A stretch of DNA of 64,000 nt, from contig NZ_JABWGN010000003.1 in NCBI RefSeq assembly GCF_013363975.1, forward strand, positions 434,001 to 498,000, given 5' to 3'. The notes below the pieces were generated by a model that searched no databases, was not told the DNA's origin, and worked only from the letters and a program-made list of their open reading frames with translations. The DNA is from Nonomuraea montanisoli. Lineage in GTDB: Bacteria; Actinomycetota; Actinomycetes; Streptosporangiales; Streptosporangiaceae. Of this stretch, positions 50,997-60,704 are shown piece after piece. Made by a program: the position numbers and the translations under genes. Position 1 is the first letter of the stretch; the number at the start of each line of letters is the position of its first letter.

Positions 50997-52319
50997 ATGT
51001 CCCTCGACAAACTCTCCAGGCGGCGCGCACTGGGCCTGGGCCTCGGCGCGCTGGTCATCGGCGCCACGGGCTGCGGCGGAGGCGGCGGCCCCAAGCAGGC
51101 GCCGGCCGCCACGGCGGCGCCGACCGAATACACCGGCCCCTCGGTCTCGCTGAAGTTCTGGAACGGCTTCACCGGCGGCGACGGCCCGGTCATGAAGAAG
51201 CTGGTGGACCAGTTCAACACCGAGCACCCGAACATCCAGGTGTCGATGAACGTCTACAAGTGGGAAGACTATTACGCCAAGGTCCCCGCGGCCGTCTCCG
51301 CGGGTCAAGGCCCTGACCTCGGCATCATGCACGTCGACAGCGTCGCCACCAACGCGGCGCGCCAGGTGGTCCTGCCCCTCGACGACGTGGCCAACGCGCT
51401 CGGCCTCACCGAGGCGGACTTCTCCCCGCCGGTCTGGAAGGCCGGCGTCTACAAGGGCGCGCGCTACTCGATCCCGCTCGACGTGCACCCGCTGGGCATG
51501 TTCTACAACAAGACGGTCATGAAGCAGGCCGGGCTCGACCCGGAGCAGCCGCCCCGGACCGGCGAGGAGTACATGGCGGCGCTGGAGGCGCTGAAGAAGG
51601 CGGGCATCCAGGGGCACTGGGCCACGCCGTTCCCGTTCACCGGAAGCATGCAGTTCGGGACGCTGCTCCACCAGAACGGCGGCCGGCTCTTCGCCGACGA
51701 CGCCGGCGTCTCGCGCTTCGCCGAGGATCCCGGCGTGCAGGCCCTGACCTGGCTCGTCGAGCTCGTCAACAAGGGCTACAGCCCCAAGAACGTCGGCCAG
51801 GACGCCGACTTCATCGCCCTGCAGAACGGCAAGGCCGCGTTCAACTGGAACGGCATCTGGTCCATCAACACGCTCAAGGAGATCAAGAACCTGGAGTGGG
51901 GCGTGGCGCCGCTCCCCCGGATCGGGTCGCAGCCGGCGGCGTGGGCGGGCTCGCACCAGTTCGTGGTGTTCAAGCAGCGTACGCCCGACCCGAACAAGCT
52001 GACCGCGGCCAAGGTGTTCATCAACTGGATCAGCGGCCACTCGCTGGAGTGGGCCAAGGGCGGCCAGGTGCCGGCCCGCAAGTCGATCCGCGACGGCGCG
52101 GAGTTCGCGGCGCTGAAGGAACAGGCCGCGATCGGCACCCAGATCGACTACCTGTACTTCCTGCCGTCGGTGGCGGGCATCGGGGACGCCTCCGCGGTCG
52201 TCGACCAGGCGATCAACGCGGCGATCCTGCTCAGGAAGAGCCCCAAGGACGCGCTCACGGAGGCCGCCGCCAAGGCCGACAAGATCCTTGAGGCCAACCG
52301 GAAGAAGTACGGCGCCTGA
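50997..52319 (+). CDS. Sugar ABC transporter substrate-binding lipoprotein (Tat signal)
   Basis: A 440-residue extracellular solute-binding protein, family 1. The N-terminus LSRRRALGLGLGALVIGATGCG combines a twin-arginine motif with a lipobox Cys, and a Pro/Ala/Thr linker follows. The mature domain reads SLKFWNGFTGGDGPVMKKLVDQFNTEHPNIQV, then GPDLGIMHVDS, then GMFYNKTVMKQAGLDPEQPP, typical of oligosaccharide binders. It is the first gene of the arabinan operon and overlaps the first permease by one base (TGATG). AGGAG lies about 11 bases before the ATG. Confidence 0.9.
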   Translation: MSLDKLSRRRALGLGLGALVIGATGCGGGGGPKQAPAATAAPTEYTGPSVSLKFWNGFTGGDGPVMKKLVDQFNTEHPNIQVSMNVYKWEDYYAKVPAAVSAGQGPDLGIMHVDSVATNAARQVVLPLDDVANALGLTEADFSPPVWKAGVYKGARYSIPLDVHPLGMFYNKTVMKQAGLDPEQPPRTGEEYMAALEALKKAGIQGHWATPFPFTGSMQFGTLLHQNGGRLFADDAGVSRFAEDPGVQALTWLVELVNKGYSPKNVGQDADFIALQNGKAAFNWNGIWSINTLKEIKNLEWGVAPLPRIGSQPAAWAGSHQFVVFKQRTPDPNKLTAAKVFINWISGHSLEWAKGGQVPARKSIRDGAEFAALKEQAAIGTQIDYLYFLPSVAGIGDASAVVDQAINAAILLRKSPKDALTEAAAKADKILEANRKKYGA

Positions 52320-53242
52320 TGGTCGCGGTCTCGGCGAAGCAGGCGGCGGAGGAGACCCCGGAGCGGGAGGTGCGCGTTCCCCGTGCGGGCAAGGCGACGC
52401 CGTACCTGTTCCTGGCGCCGTACCTGATCCTGTTCTCCGTGTTCGTGCTGGCCCCGGCCCTGTTCGGGATCTGGGTGAGCCTGCACGACTGGGACTACAT
52501 GCTGGAGGGCAAGCCGTTCGTCGGCCTGGCCAACTACACGGCGCTGTTCGACGACCAGTCGCCCGTCTACGGCGACTTCTGGATGTCGATGCGGGCGACC
52601 GGGATCTTCACCGTGTTCAGCGTGCCGTTCCTGGTGGTGCTGCCGCTCGGGGTGGCGTTGCTGCTCAACCGGCCCTTCCGGGGCAGGACGCTGTTCCGGG
52701 GGCTGTTCTTCGCGCCGTTCGTGCTGGGCGTGGCGGTGGTGTGCCTGATGTGGCGGCTGCTGCTCGACCCGAACCTCGGCCTGGTCGACTGGATCCTCGG
52801 CACGCCGATCCCCTGGACCACCGCGACGCCGTGGGCCTGGATCGCGCTGGTCGGGGTGACGGTCTGGTGGACGCTCGGGTTCAACGCCGTGATCTACCTG
52901 GCCGGCATGCAGGACATCCCGCGCGAGCTGTACGACGCGGCGAAGGTGGACGGCGCGGGACGGTGGGGCGAGTTCGTCCACGTCACACTGCCGGGGCTGC
53001 GGCCCGTCGCGCTGTTCGTGGTGACGACGACGATCCTGGCCTCGGCGAACATGTTCGGGCAGTCGTACCTGCTGACCCAGGGGGCGCCGGGCGGGAGCAC
53101 ACGGACCGCGATCATGTACATGCTCCAGCAGGGGCTCCGGGAGTACAAGATGGGCAGCGCCTCGGCCATGAGCTACCTGCTCACGCTGGCGCTGATCCTG
53201 GTCAGCGTGGTCAACTTCCGGCTGTTCAGGACCCGGTCATGA
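52319..53242 (+). CDS. Sugar ABC transporter permease (MalF-type)
   Basis: A 307-residue membrane protein with six spans: YLFLAPYLILFSVFVLAPALFGIWVSLHDWD is the first, and the EAA loop is YLAGMQDIPRELYDAAKVDGAGRWGEFVHVTLPGLRP. It is the MalF-like half of the importer. Its ATG shares the A of the binding-protein stop, and its stop overlaps the next permease (ATGA). No ATPase gene is in the operon, so a shared MsiK-type ATPase elsewhere is expected, as is usual in actinomycetes. Confidence 0.92.
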   Translation: MVAVSAKQAAEETPEREVRVPRAGKATPYLFLAPYLILFSVFVLAPALFGIWVSLHDWDYMLEGKPFVGLANYTALFDDQSPVYGDFWMSMRATGIFTVFSVPFLVVLPLGVALLLNRPFRGRTLFRGLFFAPFVLGVAVVCLMWRLLLDPNLGLVDWILGTPIPWTTATPWAWIALVGVTVWWTLGFNAVIYLAGMQDIPRELYDAAKVDGAGRWGEFVHVTLPGLRPVALFVVTTTILASANMFGQSYLLTQGAPGGSTRTAIMYMLQQGLREYKMGSASAMSYLLTLALILVSVVNFRLFRTRS

Positions 53243-54048
53243 AGCGCTACACGGGCCTGCTGGCCCTCGCCGTGCTGTTCGTGGGGCCGCTGGTGTGGGC
53301 CCTGGGCGTGTCGTTCAAGACGCAGACCGAGGCCACCCGGGTGCCGCCCACGCTGCTGCCCGCCGAGCCGACGACGTCCGCGTACGGGACGGTCTTCCAG
53401 GGCACCACGGACACGCCGGTGCTGCGCTGGTTCGCCAACAGCCTCATCGCCGCCACGGCGCACATGCTGCTGGTGCTCGCGGTGTCGGCGCTGGCCGCGT
53501 ACGCGCTGGCCCGGCTGGAGTTCCGCGGCAAGAAGCTGATGTTCGGGATGATCGTCGGCACGCTGCTGGTGCCGGGGTTCGTCTTCCTCATCCCGCAGTT
53601 CCTGATCGTCGACCGGCTCGGCTGGCTGGACAGCCTGACGGCGCTCATCGTGCCGGGGGCGGCCGGCGCGTTCGGGGTGTTCTTCCTGCGGCAGTTCTTC
53701 CTCGGGCTGCCCCGCGAGCTGGACGAGGCCGCGCTGATGGAGGGCGCCAACCACTGGCACATCTTCTGGCGGATCACGCTGCCGCTGTCGCGGCCCGCGC
53801 TGGCCACGCTGGCCGTGCTGAGCTTCCTGTCCAACTGGAACGACTTCATCTGGCCGATCTACGTGATCTTCAGTCCCGAGTACTTCACGCTGCCGCCGGG
53901 CCTGTCGATCCTGCAGGGCGCGTACACGATCCACTATCCGGTGATCATGGCGGGCGCGGCGCTGGCCAGCGTCCCGGTCCTGATCCTCTTCAGTCTCACC
54001 CAGCGGTACGTCATCGAAGGCATCTCCCGCAGTGGCCTGAAAGGCTGA
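53239..54048 (+). CDS. Sugar ABC transporter permease (MalG-type)
   Basis: A 269-residue membrane protein with six spans, starting MKRYTGLLALAVLFVGPLVWALGVSFKTQTEA. The EAA loop is FLGLPRELDEAALMEGANHWHIFWRITLPLSRPAL and the C-terminus ends SLTQRYVIEGISRSGLKG, a family hallmark. It pairs with the preceding permease. The ATG overlaps the upstream stop (ATGA), and the GH43 gene begins 3 bases after its own stop. Confidence 0.92.
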   Translation: MKRYTGLLALAVLFVGPLVWALGVSFKTQTEATRVPPTLLPAEPTTSAYGTVFQGTTDTPVLRWFANSLIAATAHMLLVLAVSALAAYALARLEFRGKKLMFGMIVGTLLVPGFVFLIPQFLIVDRLGWLDSLTALIVPGAAGAFGVFFLRQFFLGLPRELDEAALMEGANHWHIFWRITLPLSRPALATLAVLSFLSNWNDFIWPIYVIFSPEYFTLPPGLSILQGAYTIHYPVIMAGAALASVPVLILFSLTQRYVIEGISRSGLKG

Positions 54049-54051
54049 CCC

Positions 54052-56175
54052 ATGCACCTGGCTGTCATCGCCACGCTGATCCTCTCCCTCTTCACCAATC
54101 CGGTGTCCCGCTCCTTCTCCGACACGTTCGCCGACCCGTCGGTGATCCGCGGGCAGGACGGCTACTGGTACTCCTACGGCACCTCGGACCCGCTGCGCGA
54201 GGGCGAGAAGGCCCTGCACAGGCTGCCGATCGCCCGCTCGGACAACCTGGTCGACTGGACCTACGTGGGCGACGCGTTCGGGCCGGACAACCTGCCGTCG
54301 TACGCGGCGCCGGGCAGTCTGTTCTGGGCGCCGGACATCCGCTACCTCGACGGCCGGTACGTCATGTACTTCACCGTCACCGACACCGCCACCACGCCCG
54401 CCGGCTGGGACTACTCGATCGGCGCCGCCACGGCGCCCACGCCGACCGGGCCGTGGACGCACATCGACGCCCCGGTCGTCGCCCCGCGCCCCTCGGGCGG
54501 CTCGTACTGGAACACGATCGACCCCGCGCAGTTCACCGACGCGGACGGGCGCAAGTACCTGTACTTCGGCGGGTTCTTCGGCGGCCTGTGGGTCACCGAG
54601 CTGTCCGCCGACGGGCTGCACGCCACCGGGCAGCCGCAGCAGGTCGCGATCGACAACAAGTTCGAGGGCGCGTACGTGGTGCGCCACGACGGCTTCTACT
54701 ACCTGCTCGGCTCCTCGGCCAACTGCTGCGCCGGGCCGACCACCGGCTACTCGGTGCTGGCCGGGCGCTCGACCAGCCCGCGCGGGCCGTTCGTCGACCG
54801 CGAGGGCGTGCCGCTGCTGGCCTCGCGCGCCGGCGGCACCCCGGTCCTGGACCAGAACGGCAACCGCTTCATCGGCACCGGCCACCACGCCCAGCTCACC
54901 GACCTTTCCGGTCAGGACTGGATGCTCTACCACGCCATCGATCGAAGCGACCCGTTCCTGGACGAGCCGTACGGGATCAACGAGCGGCCCATGCTGCTGG
55001 ACCGGCTGGACTGGATCGACGGCTGGCCGGCCGTGCGTGCCGGGGCCGGGCCCTCCGAGCGGTCACGGGAGACGCCGGTGACCCGCGGGGTCGTGGACGA
55101 CCGGTTCGCGGGCGATCTGTCGGGCTGGCGGAACACGGCCGGCTGGACCGTACAGGATGGACATGTCCGTGGCCAGGGCACGCTCCTCAGCCGCGCGTCG
55201 CTCGGCGGGGACGTCCGCGTCGAGACCGACCTCAGGACGGACCGGTCCGCCGGGATCCGCGTCGGCGGCACGACCGCGGTCGTCTCGCGCGACGGGCTGA
55301 CGCTCACCTCGGGCGGCGCGTCCCGTACGGTGGCGCTGCCCGGAGGGGCCACGACCTGGCACAACCTGGCCGTCACCGTCAAGGGACGGACGATCACCGC
55401 CGAGGTGACCGAGGCCCGGCTCCGTGACCCGCAGGCGAGCGTCACCGTCACGGGCGGCGCGCACGGCCCGGTCGGGCTGGTCGCCGACGGGGGCGCCGAC
55501 TTCGACAACGTCTCCGCCGCCCCGCTGTTCAAGGCCGTCACCAGGGCGGCGCCGACGCCGCGTACGGGCAGGCTGCTGGACGCCGACGAGTTCGACGGGC
55601 CGCTCGACTCCCGCTGGACCTGGGTGCGGCCGGACGCCGCGGCCAGGACCGAGGAGGGCGTGCTGCGCTGGCCCGTCCAGGGCGCCGACCTGGTCGGGGC
55701 CGACAACAAGGCGTCGGTGCTGCTGCGCGAGGCCCCCAGGGGCGACTACGTCGTCGAGACCAAGGTCACGCTCGACCTGGGCGAGGACGCCGTACGCAAC
55801 TACCAGCAGGCGGGGCTGGTCGCCTACGCCTCCGACGACGACTTCGCCCGCCTGTCCCAGGTCGCCATCTGGAACACCCGCCAGGTCGAGTACGGCCGCG
55901 AGCTGCCCTTCGCCGGCCGCCTGTCCTACGGCGGCAACATCGTCGGCCCGCCCGCCAGGACCACCTGGCTGCGGCTGGCGCACCACGTGGACCCGGCCAA
56001 CGGGGAGCACGAGTTCCGCGCCGGATCCAGCCGCGACGGCAGGACCTGGACCTGGGGCGGCGTGTGGACCTTCCCCAAGGACACGGCCGTGCGCATCGGC
56101 CTGGCCGCCCACGGAGGGGCCCAGCCGGCCGTCAACGCCGACTTCGACTATGTACGCGTCTACCGAGGAGCCTGA
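54052..56175 (+). CDS. Glycoside hydrolase family 43 protein with C-terminal concanavalin-like domains
   Basis: A 707-residue secreted enzyme. A short signal peptide (MHLAVIATLILSLFTNPVSR) precedes the GH43 five-bladed propeller (residues about 25-330). The base Asp is in DTFADPSVIRG, the pKa-modulating Asp region in FWAPDIRYLDG, and the acid Glu in KFEGAYVVRHDGFYYLLGS. Two further beta-sandwich domains follow: residues about 345-500 (DDRFAGDLSGWRN onward) and about 520-707 (DEFDGPLDSRWTW, YQQAGLVAYASDDDF, DUF1349-like). GH43 enzymes act on arabinan or xylan; an endo-arabinanase or arabinofuranosidase fits the neighbouring GH51. Confidence 0.87.
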   Translation: MHLAVIATLILSLFTNPVSRSFSDTFADPSVIRGQDGYWYSYGTSDPLREGEKALHRLPIARSDNLVDWTYVGDAFGPDNLPSYAAPGSLFWAPDIRYLDGRYVMYFTVTDTATTPAGWDYSIGAATAPTPTGPWTHIDAPVVAPRPSGGSYWNTIDPAQFTDADGRKYLYFGGFFGGLWVTELSADGLHATGQPQQVAIDNKFEGAYVVRHDGFYYLLGSSANCCAGPTTGYSVLAGRSTSPRGPFVDREGVPLLASRAGGTPVLDQNGNRFIGTGHHAQLTDLSGQDWMLYHAIDRSDPFLDEPYGINERPMLLDRLDWIDGWPAVRAGAGPSERSRETPVTRGVVDDRFAGDLSGWRNTAGWTVQDGHVRGQGTLLSRASLGGDVRVETDLRTDRSAGIRVGGTTAVVSRDGLTLTSGGASRTVALPGGATTWHNLAVTVKGRTITAEVTEARLRDPQASVTVTGGAHGPVGLVADGGADFDNVSAAPLFKAVTRAAPTPRTGRLLDADEFDGPLDSRWTWVRPDAAARTEEGVLRWPVQGADLVGADNKASVLLREAPRGDYVVETKVTLDLGEDAVRNYQQAGLVAYASDDDFARLSQVAIWNTRQVEYGRELPFAGRLSYGGNIVGPPARTTWLRLAHHVDPANGEHEFRAGSSRDGRTWTWGGVWTFPKDTAVRIGLAAHGGAQPAVNADFDYVRVYRGA

Positions 56176-56178
56176 CCT

Positions 56179-57660
56179 GTGCCGCAAGCACACCTGACCC
56201 TTGACCCCTCCTTCCGCATCGCCCCCGTCGAGCGGCGCCTGTTCGGCTCGTTCGTCGAGCACATGGGCCGGTGCGTCTACACCGGCATCTACGAGCCGGG
56301 CCACCCGGCGGCCGACGGCGACGGCTTCCGCACCGACGTGCTGGAGCTGACCCGCGAGATGGGCGTGAGCGTGGTCCGCTACCCGGGAGGCAACTTCGTC
56401 TCCGGCTACCGCTGGGAGGACGGCGTCGGCCCCGACCGGCCCACGCGGCTGGACCTGGCCTGGCGGCAGATCGAGACGAACGCGTTCGGGCTCAACGAGT
56501 TCATGACCTGGACCCGGGCCGCCGGGGTGGAGCCGATGATGGCCGTCAACCTCGGCACCCGGGGCCTCCAGGAGGCGTGTGACCTGCTCGAATACGCCAA
56601 CCACCCGTCGGGGACGCAGTGGTCGGACCTGCGGGTCAAACACGGAGTGACCGACCCGTACGGGATCAGGCTCTGGTGTCTCGGCAACGAGATGGACGGA
56701 CCCTGGCAGATCGGCCACAAGACCGCGCACGAGTACGGGCGGCTCGCGAACGAGACCGCCAAGGCCATGCGGCTCGTCGACCCCGGCATCGAGCTGGTGC
56801 TGTGCGGCAGCTCCAACAGCGGGATGCCGACGTTCGGCGCGTGGGAGGCCACCGTGCTCGAACACGCCTACGACGCGGTCGACTACCTGTCGCTGCACAA
56901 CTACTACGAGGAGAACGGCGACCTGCCCGGCTTCCTCTGCAGCGCCGTGGACATGGACCGCTACATCTCGGCCGTCGTGGCCACGGCCGACCACGTCGGG
57001 GCGAAGCTCCGGCGCAAGAAGAAGATCAACCTGTCGTTCGACGAGTGGAACGTCTGGAACCAGAGCCGGTTCACCGGGCGCGAGCGCTCGCCGTTCCAGG
57101 AGGCGCCGGAGCTGATCGAGGACACCTTCACCGCCGCCGACGCCGTGGTGGTGGGAGACTTCCTGATCACGCTGCTGCGGCACGCCGACCGGGTGAGCAT
57201 CGCCTGCCAGGCGCAGCTCGCCAACATCATCGCGCCGATCAGGACCGAGCCCGGCGGCCCGGCCTGGCGTCAGACGATCTTCCACCCGTTCGCGCTGACG
57301 GCCCGGCACGCGCGCGGCACCGTGCTGCGGGTGGAGCCGTCCGGGCCGCTCCTGGAGACCGAGCGGTACGGCGAGGCGCCCGCGCTGTCGGCGGTGGCCA
57401 CCGTCGACGGGTCCCGGGTGGCGCTGTTCGCCGTCAACCGGTCGCCCGACCAGGACCTCGACCTCACCGCCCGGCTCCCGGCGGCGGTCCGGCCGGTGTC
57501 GGCCTCGGTGATCGCCGCCGGGGACGACCCGCACCGGGTGGAGGCGCTTCCGCAGCCGTTGACCGTACGGGCCGACGGTGACCGGCTGACGGCGCGCTTG
57601 CCCGCCGCCTCGTGGACGATGATTCTCGCGGAGTGCGAGAGCCTGCGCGAGCAGCGATGA
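56179..57660 (+). CDS. Alpha-L-arabinofuranosidase, glycoside hydrolase family 51
   Basis: A 493-residue intracellular retaining enzyme. The acid/base Glu is in LWCLGNEMDGPWQIGH and the nucleophile Glu in INLSFDEWNVWNQ; FGSFVEHMGRCVYTGIYEPGH and VVRYPGGNFVSGYRWEDGVGP are family signatures, and the C-terminal beta domain contains VALFAVNRSPDQDLDL. It lacks a signal peptide, so it should release arabinose from oligosaccharides imported by the ABC transporter. The GTG start is 3 bases after the GH43 stop. It ends the operon, 65 bp before a strong hairpin. Confidence 0.92.
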   Translation: MPQAHLTLDPSFRIAPVERRLFGSFVEHMGRCVYTGIYEPGHPAADGDGFRTDVLELTREMGVSVVRYPGGNFVSGYRWEDGVGPDRPTRLDLAWRQIETNAFGLNEFMTWTRAAGVEPMMAVNLGTRGLQEACDLLEYANHPSGTQWSDLRVKHGVTDPYGIRLWCLGNEMDGPWQIGHKTAHEYGRLANETAKAMRLVDPGIELVLCGSSNSGMPTFGAWEATVLEHAYDAVDYLSLHNYYEENGDLPGFLCSAVDMDRYISAVVATADHVGAKLRRKKKINLSFDEWNVWNQSRFTGRERSPFQEAPELIEDTFTAADAVVVGDFLITLLRHADRVSIACQAQLANIIAPIRTEPGGPAWRQTIFHPFALTARHARGTVLRVEPSGPLLETERYGEAPALSAVATVDGSRVALFAVNRSPDQDLDLTARLPAAVRPVSASVIAAGDDPHRVEALPQPLTVRADGDRLTARLPAASWTMILAECESLREQR

Positions 57661-57725
57661 CGTCCGGCCGCGCTCCGGCTCGTGGCCCGGAGCGCGGCGT
57701 CGCGATCGAGGCGCGGCATCTTTGA

Positions 57726-57751
57726 CGAACCCCCCGAACCCGGGGGGTTCG
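57726..57751. terminator. Strong hairpin terminator after the arabinan operon
   Basis: CGAACCCCCC, a 6-base loop GAACCC, then GGGGGGTTCG form a perfect 10-bp stem. It lies 65 bases after the GH51 stop and 30 bases before the stop of the convergent beta-helix gene, so it can serve both transcripts. There is no T-run, as is common in actinomycetes. Confidence 0.8.
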
Positions 57752-57781
57752 AGGGGTTCCGATGTTCCTCAGGTCTGTCGC

Positions 57782-59755
57782 TCAGGCCTTCGCGGGACGG
57801 ATCGCCACGTCATCGATCTGGAACGCGGGTCCGGCGGCGCTCGCGTTCCAGACGAAGGTCCAGTCGACGCGGGTCGCGCCCGTGGGCGCGGTGAACGTGC
57901 CGGCCGCTTCGGTCCAGGCGGTCTTCCGGGCCAGGGAGATGGCGTCGGTACGCAGCACCGTGCCGGACTCGTCGCGCCACCGCACGTTCCACGTGACGGC
58001 GGGCATGGTCGCCACGGCCTCCCGGTACCACAGCGACACCTGGTAGCTCGTGCCGGCGACCACGCCGCTGTACCCGGGGAAGTTGTCGAGCGACACCGCG
58101 CTGCCGGACCCCTGGGTGCTGGTCATCTGCAGCGAGCCCGTGCCGCCGTGCGCGCCGCCGGTCTGGTGCGCCACGCCGGCCCCGTACCACGCGGCGTAGG
58201 GCGAGGTCGTCGTACCGGACTCGAAGTCCTGCTCGGCGATCGCCGGCGGGGCGGGCGTGCCACCGTCGAACGTGCTGCCGGCGTCCTGGCCGTACTGGGG
58301 GCCGACCCACAGCCCGGGCACGATGCGGGTGCCCATGTCGGCGACCCTGAACTGCCACGGTCCCGTGTAGGTGTTGTCGTGCCAGGAGTTGTGCGACCCG
58401 TGGACGATCGACTGCTGGATCACGGCGCCCTTGTACGGTGACCAGTCCGGATATGTACCCCAGTTGGACAGCAGGGCCATGTGCCCGCAGTACTGCGTCG
58501 AGCAGCCGCCGTTGACGGCACTGGGATTGAAGGCGAACGTGTTGTGGTGGATGTCGACGTTCTTCGTCCACCAGCGGCAGTCGGTGTAGAGCGGCTCGCC
58601 GGCGATGGCGGGAGCCGAGCACCGTGAGGTGTTGGTCGGTCCGACGATCAGCGTGCAGTCGCCGGTCGTCGAGGCCGGGCTGTTGCAGAACCGGTCGGCG
58701 TTCGCCCACGCGGTGATCCCGCCCCAGTTGTTCTCGAGCACGTTGCCGGTGATCTCGATCTTGCTGGTCCGCGCTTTCACGCGGGGCTCGCCATCCGCCT
58801 CGGACAGGTAGATCGCCGCTTCGGGGAACGGGTCGCCCTTCGCCGCCCGCTCGGCACCGGAGGCCCAGGCGTTGCGGCGGATGGTGTTGTTCCGGATCAC
58901 GGCGTTGTAGCTGATCTCGTAGAAGATCCCGAGCGAGTCGTTGTCCTCGATGAGGTTGTCCTCGATGAGGAAGTCGTTGTTGTTGGTGTCCGCCCAGACC
59001 CCCGGCCCGTGGTTGCCGTGGACCCAGTTACCGGTCACATCGGCACCGTTCACCGCCCAGAACTTCATGCCACCGGTGCATCCACACCCAGGGATCTGGT
59101 GCTCCCAGTCTTCGGTGTTGTTGCCGGTGAACTCGTTGTCCGCCACCACCAGGCCGGTGATGGTGTTGCCGGACTTGTAGGCGTTCAGGCCGTACTGCCC
59201 GTTGTTCTTGAGGCAGTTGCCACGGATCTTGTTCGTGGCCCCGGCCATCAGCCCCGCGCCGGCGTTGTCGCGGATGGTGTTGTGCTCCACGACCCAGCCG
59301 TCGCCGGAGTCGTGGTTGACCACGCCCTCATCGTGCGGCGCGACGAACCCGGTGATGGTCAGGTACCGGATCGTGACGCCGGTCGCGCGCTCACCGAACG
59401 CGTACCGGTTCAGCCGCTGCCCGTTCAGCACCGCGCCGGGCGCGCCGATGAACGTCGCGCCGTTGCCGGGGACGATCTGGGCATACGTGCCGGTGCCCAG
59501 CGTGTGCGTGCCGGTCTCGAAGTAGTACGTGGTGTTCGCCTGGCGTAAGTTCACACCGCTGTTGTCGCCCTCGGGGACCACGACCGCGCCGGCGGGCGGT
59601 GTGGTCGGGCCGTTCAGCGACGAGCTCCCGCAGACCGCTGCCGTTGCCGTCGTCGTCTCGGTTGCCTTGTCGACCGCGTCGCCACTCGCCGGCGTCGCGC
59701 CGCCCATGACAACCGTGGCGAGGGCCACCAACGCCACTGGCCAGGTTCTTCGCAT
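57782..59755 (-). CDS. Secreted right-handed parallel beta-helix protein
   Basis: A 657-residue exported protein. The signal peptide is MRRTWPVALVALATVVMGGATPASG. The main body (residues about 45-430) is built of beta-helix coils such as GWVVEHNTIRDNAGAGLMAGATNKIRGNCLKNNGQYGLNAY, DFLIEDNLIEDNDSLGIFYEISYNAVIRNNTIRRN and SKIEITGNVLENNWGGI. A C-terminal carbohydrate-binding-like beta-sandwich (about 515-657) begins QDFESGTTTSPYAAWYG. Polysaccharide lyases or epimerases have this fold, but no catalytic residues can be assigned. The ATG at 59755 has GGAAGGG 7 bases upstream. It converges on the arabinan operon. Confidence 0.82.
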   Translation of the reverse strand: MRRTWPVALVALATVVMGGATPASGDAVDKATETTTATAAVCGSSSLNGPTTPPAGAVVVPEGDNSGVNLRQANTTYYFETGTHTLGTGTYAQIVPGNGATFIGAPGAVLNGQRLNRYAFGERATGVTIRYLTITGFVAPHDEGVVNHDSGDGWVVEHNTIRDNAGAGLMAGATNKIRGNCLKNNGQYGLNAYKSGNTITGLVVADNEFTGNNTEDWEHQIPGCGCTGGMKFWAVNGADVTGNWVHGNHGPGVWADTNNNDFLIEDNLIEDNDSLGIFYEISYNAVIRNNTIRRNAWASGAERAAKGDPFPEAAIYLSEADGEPRVKARTSKIEITGNVLENNWGGITAWANADRFCNSPASTTGDCTLIVGPTNTSRCSAPAIAGEPLYTDCRWWTKNVDIHHNTFAFNPSAVNGGCSTQYCGHMALLSNWGTYPDWSPYKGAVIQQSIVHGSHNSWHDNTYTGPWQFRVADMGTRIVPGLWVGPQYGQDAGSTFDGGTPAPPAIAEQDFESGTTTSPYAAWYGAGVAHQTGGAHGGTGSLQMTSTQGSGSAVSLDNFPGYSGVVAGTSYQVSLWYREAVATMPAVTWNVRWRDESGTVLRTDAISLARKTAWTEAAGTFTAPTGATRVDWTFVWNASAAGPAFQIDDVAIRPAKA

Positions 59756-59956
59756 TCCTGTTCCCTTCCAGGTCTTGACCAGCCCTGGGCGCACTCGACC
59801 GTCGGCCGTCGTCGCTGTAGCCAGAGCTCGCGCCAAGCCTCAAGATCAAACGCTGAGAGAGTACTGCAGGGCCGATGCCGGCGTCCTGCTGATCAGGGAC
59901 AGCGACGGACATCACACGGCGAGCAGGCGCTGATCGCCGCCGGGCATCATGACCGC

Positions 59957-60679
59957 ATGCTGCAAGTGTGTCCCAACGGCGCCCGCGACCGGCGTGCGTG
60001 CCCGAACCTGCCGATCTCACCGGCCGAACTGGCCGCGGCGGTCAGGGAAGCCGTCGCCGCCGGCGCGACGGACGTCCACCTCCACCCGAAAACCCCCGAA
60101 GGCGCCGACACCCTGATCCCGGACCACGTGGCCGCCGCGGTCACCGCGGTACGCGAGGCCGTTCCCGGCATACCGGTCGGGGTCACCACCGGCGCGTGGG
60201 CCGCACCGGATCCCCGCCAGCGGGTCGAGCTCATCCGGTCCTGGTCCGTCCTGCCCGACCACGCCTCGGTCAACTGGCACGAGGACGGCGCGGAGGAGGT
60301 GGCCGAGGCGCTGCTGGAGCGCGGCGTCGGGATCGAGGCCGGCATCTTCTCCGGAACGCCTGCGCCGCGCAGGTTCCTGGCCTCCCCGCTCGCGGGCGGC
60401 GTCCTGCGGGTGCTCGCGGAGGTGACCGACACCGACCCGCGCACGGCGCGAGCCGCCGCGCGCACGCTGCTGGGCGAACTCGGCGACGGGCTGCGGGCGC
60501 CAGTCCTCCTCCACGCCGAGGACGGGGCCGCGTGGCCGGTCCTCAGGCTGGCGGGCGAGCTCGGGCTCGCCACGCGCATCGGACTTGAGGACGTGCTGGA
60601 GCTGCCCGACGGAACTCCGGCGACGACCAACGCCGAGCTGGTCCGCGCCGCCCGCGCCGTGCTCGGCCCGGCTCACTGA
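59957..60679 (+). CDS. BKACE/DUF849 family 3-keto-5-aminohexanoate cleavage-like protein
   Basis: A 240-residue TIM-barrel protein, shorter than typical BKACE enzymes (about 270-310 residues). It has VCPNGARDRRACPNLPISPAELAAAVREAVAAGATDVHLHPKTPEGADTL, where HLH supplies zinc ligands, then VTTGAWAAPDP, DHASVNWHEDGAEEVAEALLERGVGIEAGIFSG, PVLLHAEDGAAW and ATRIGLEDVLELPDGTPATTNAELVRAARAVL. The usual acetyl-CoA-dependent cleavage of a beta-keto acid is plausible. Substrate unknown. Confidence 0.82.
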   Translation: MLQVCPNGARDRRACPNLPISPAELAAAVREAVAAGATDVHLHPKTPEGADTLIPDHVAAAVTAVREAVPGIPVGVTTGAWAAPDPRQRVELIRSWSVLPDHASVNWHEDGAEEVAEALLERGVGIEAGIFSGTPAPRRFLASPLAGGVLRVLAEVTDTDPRTARAAARTLLGELGDGLRAPVLLHAEDGAAWPVLRLAGELGLATRIGLEDVLELPDGTPATTNAELVRAARAVLGPAH

Positions 60680-60704
60680 CCGGTCCGCCGTCGCTCCGCG
60701 GGGA

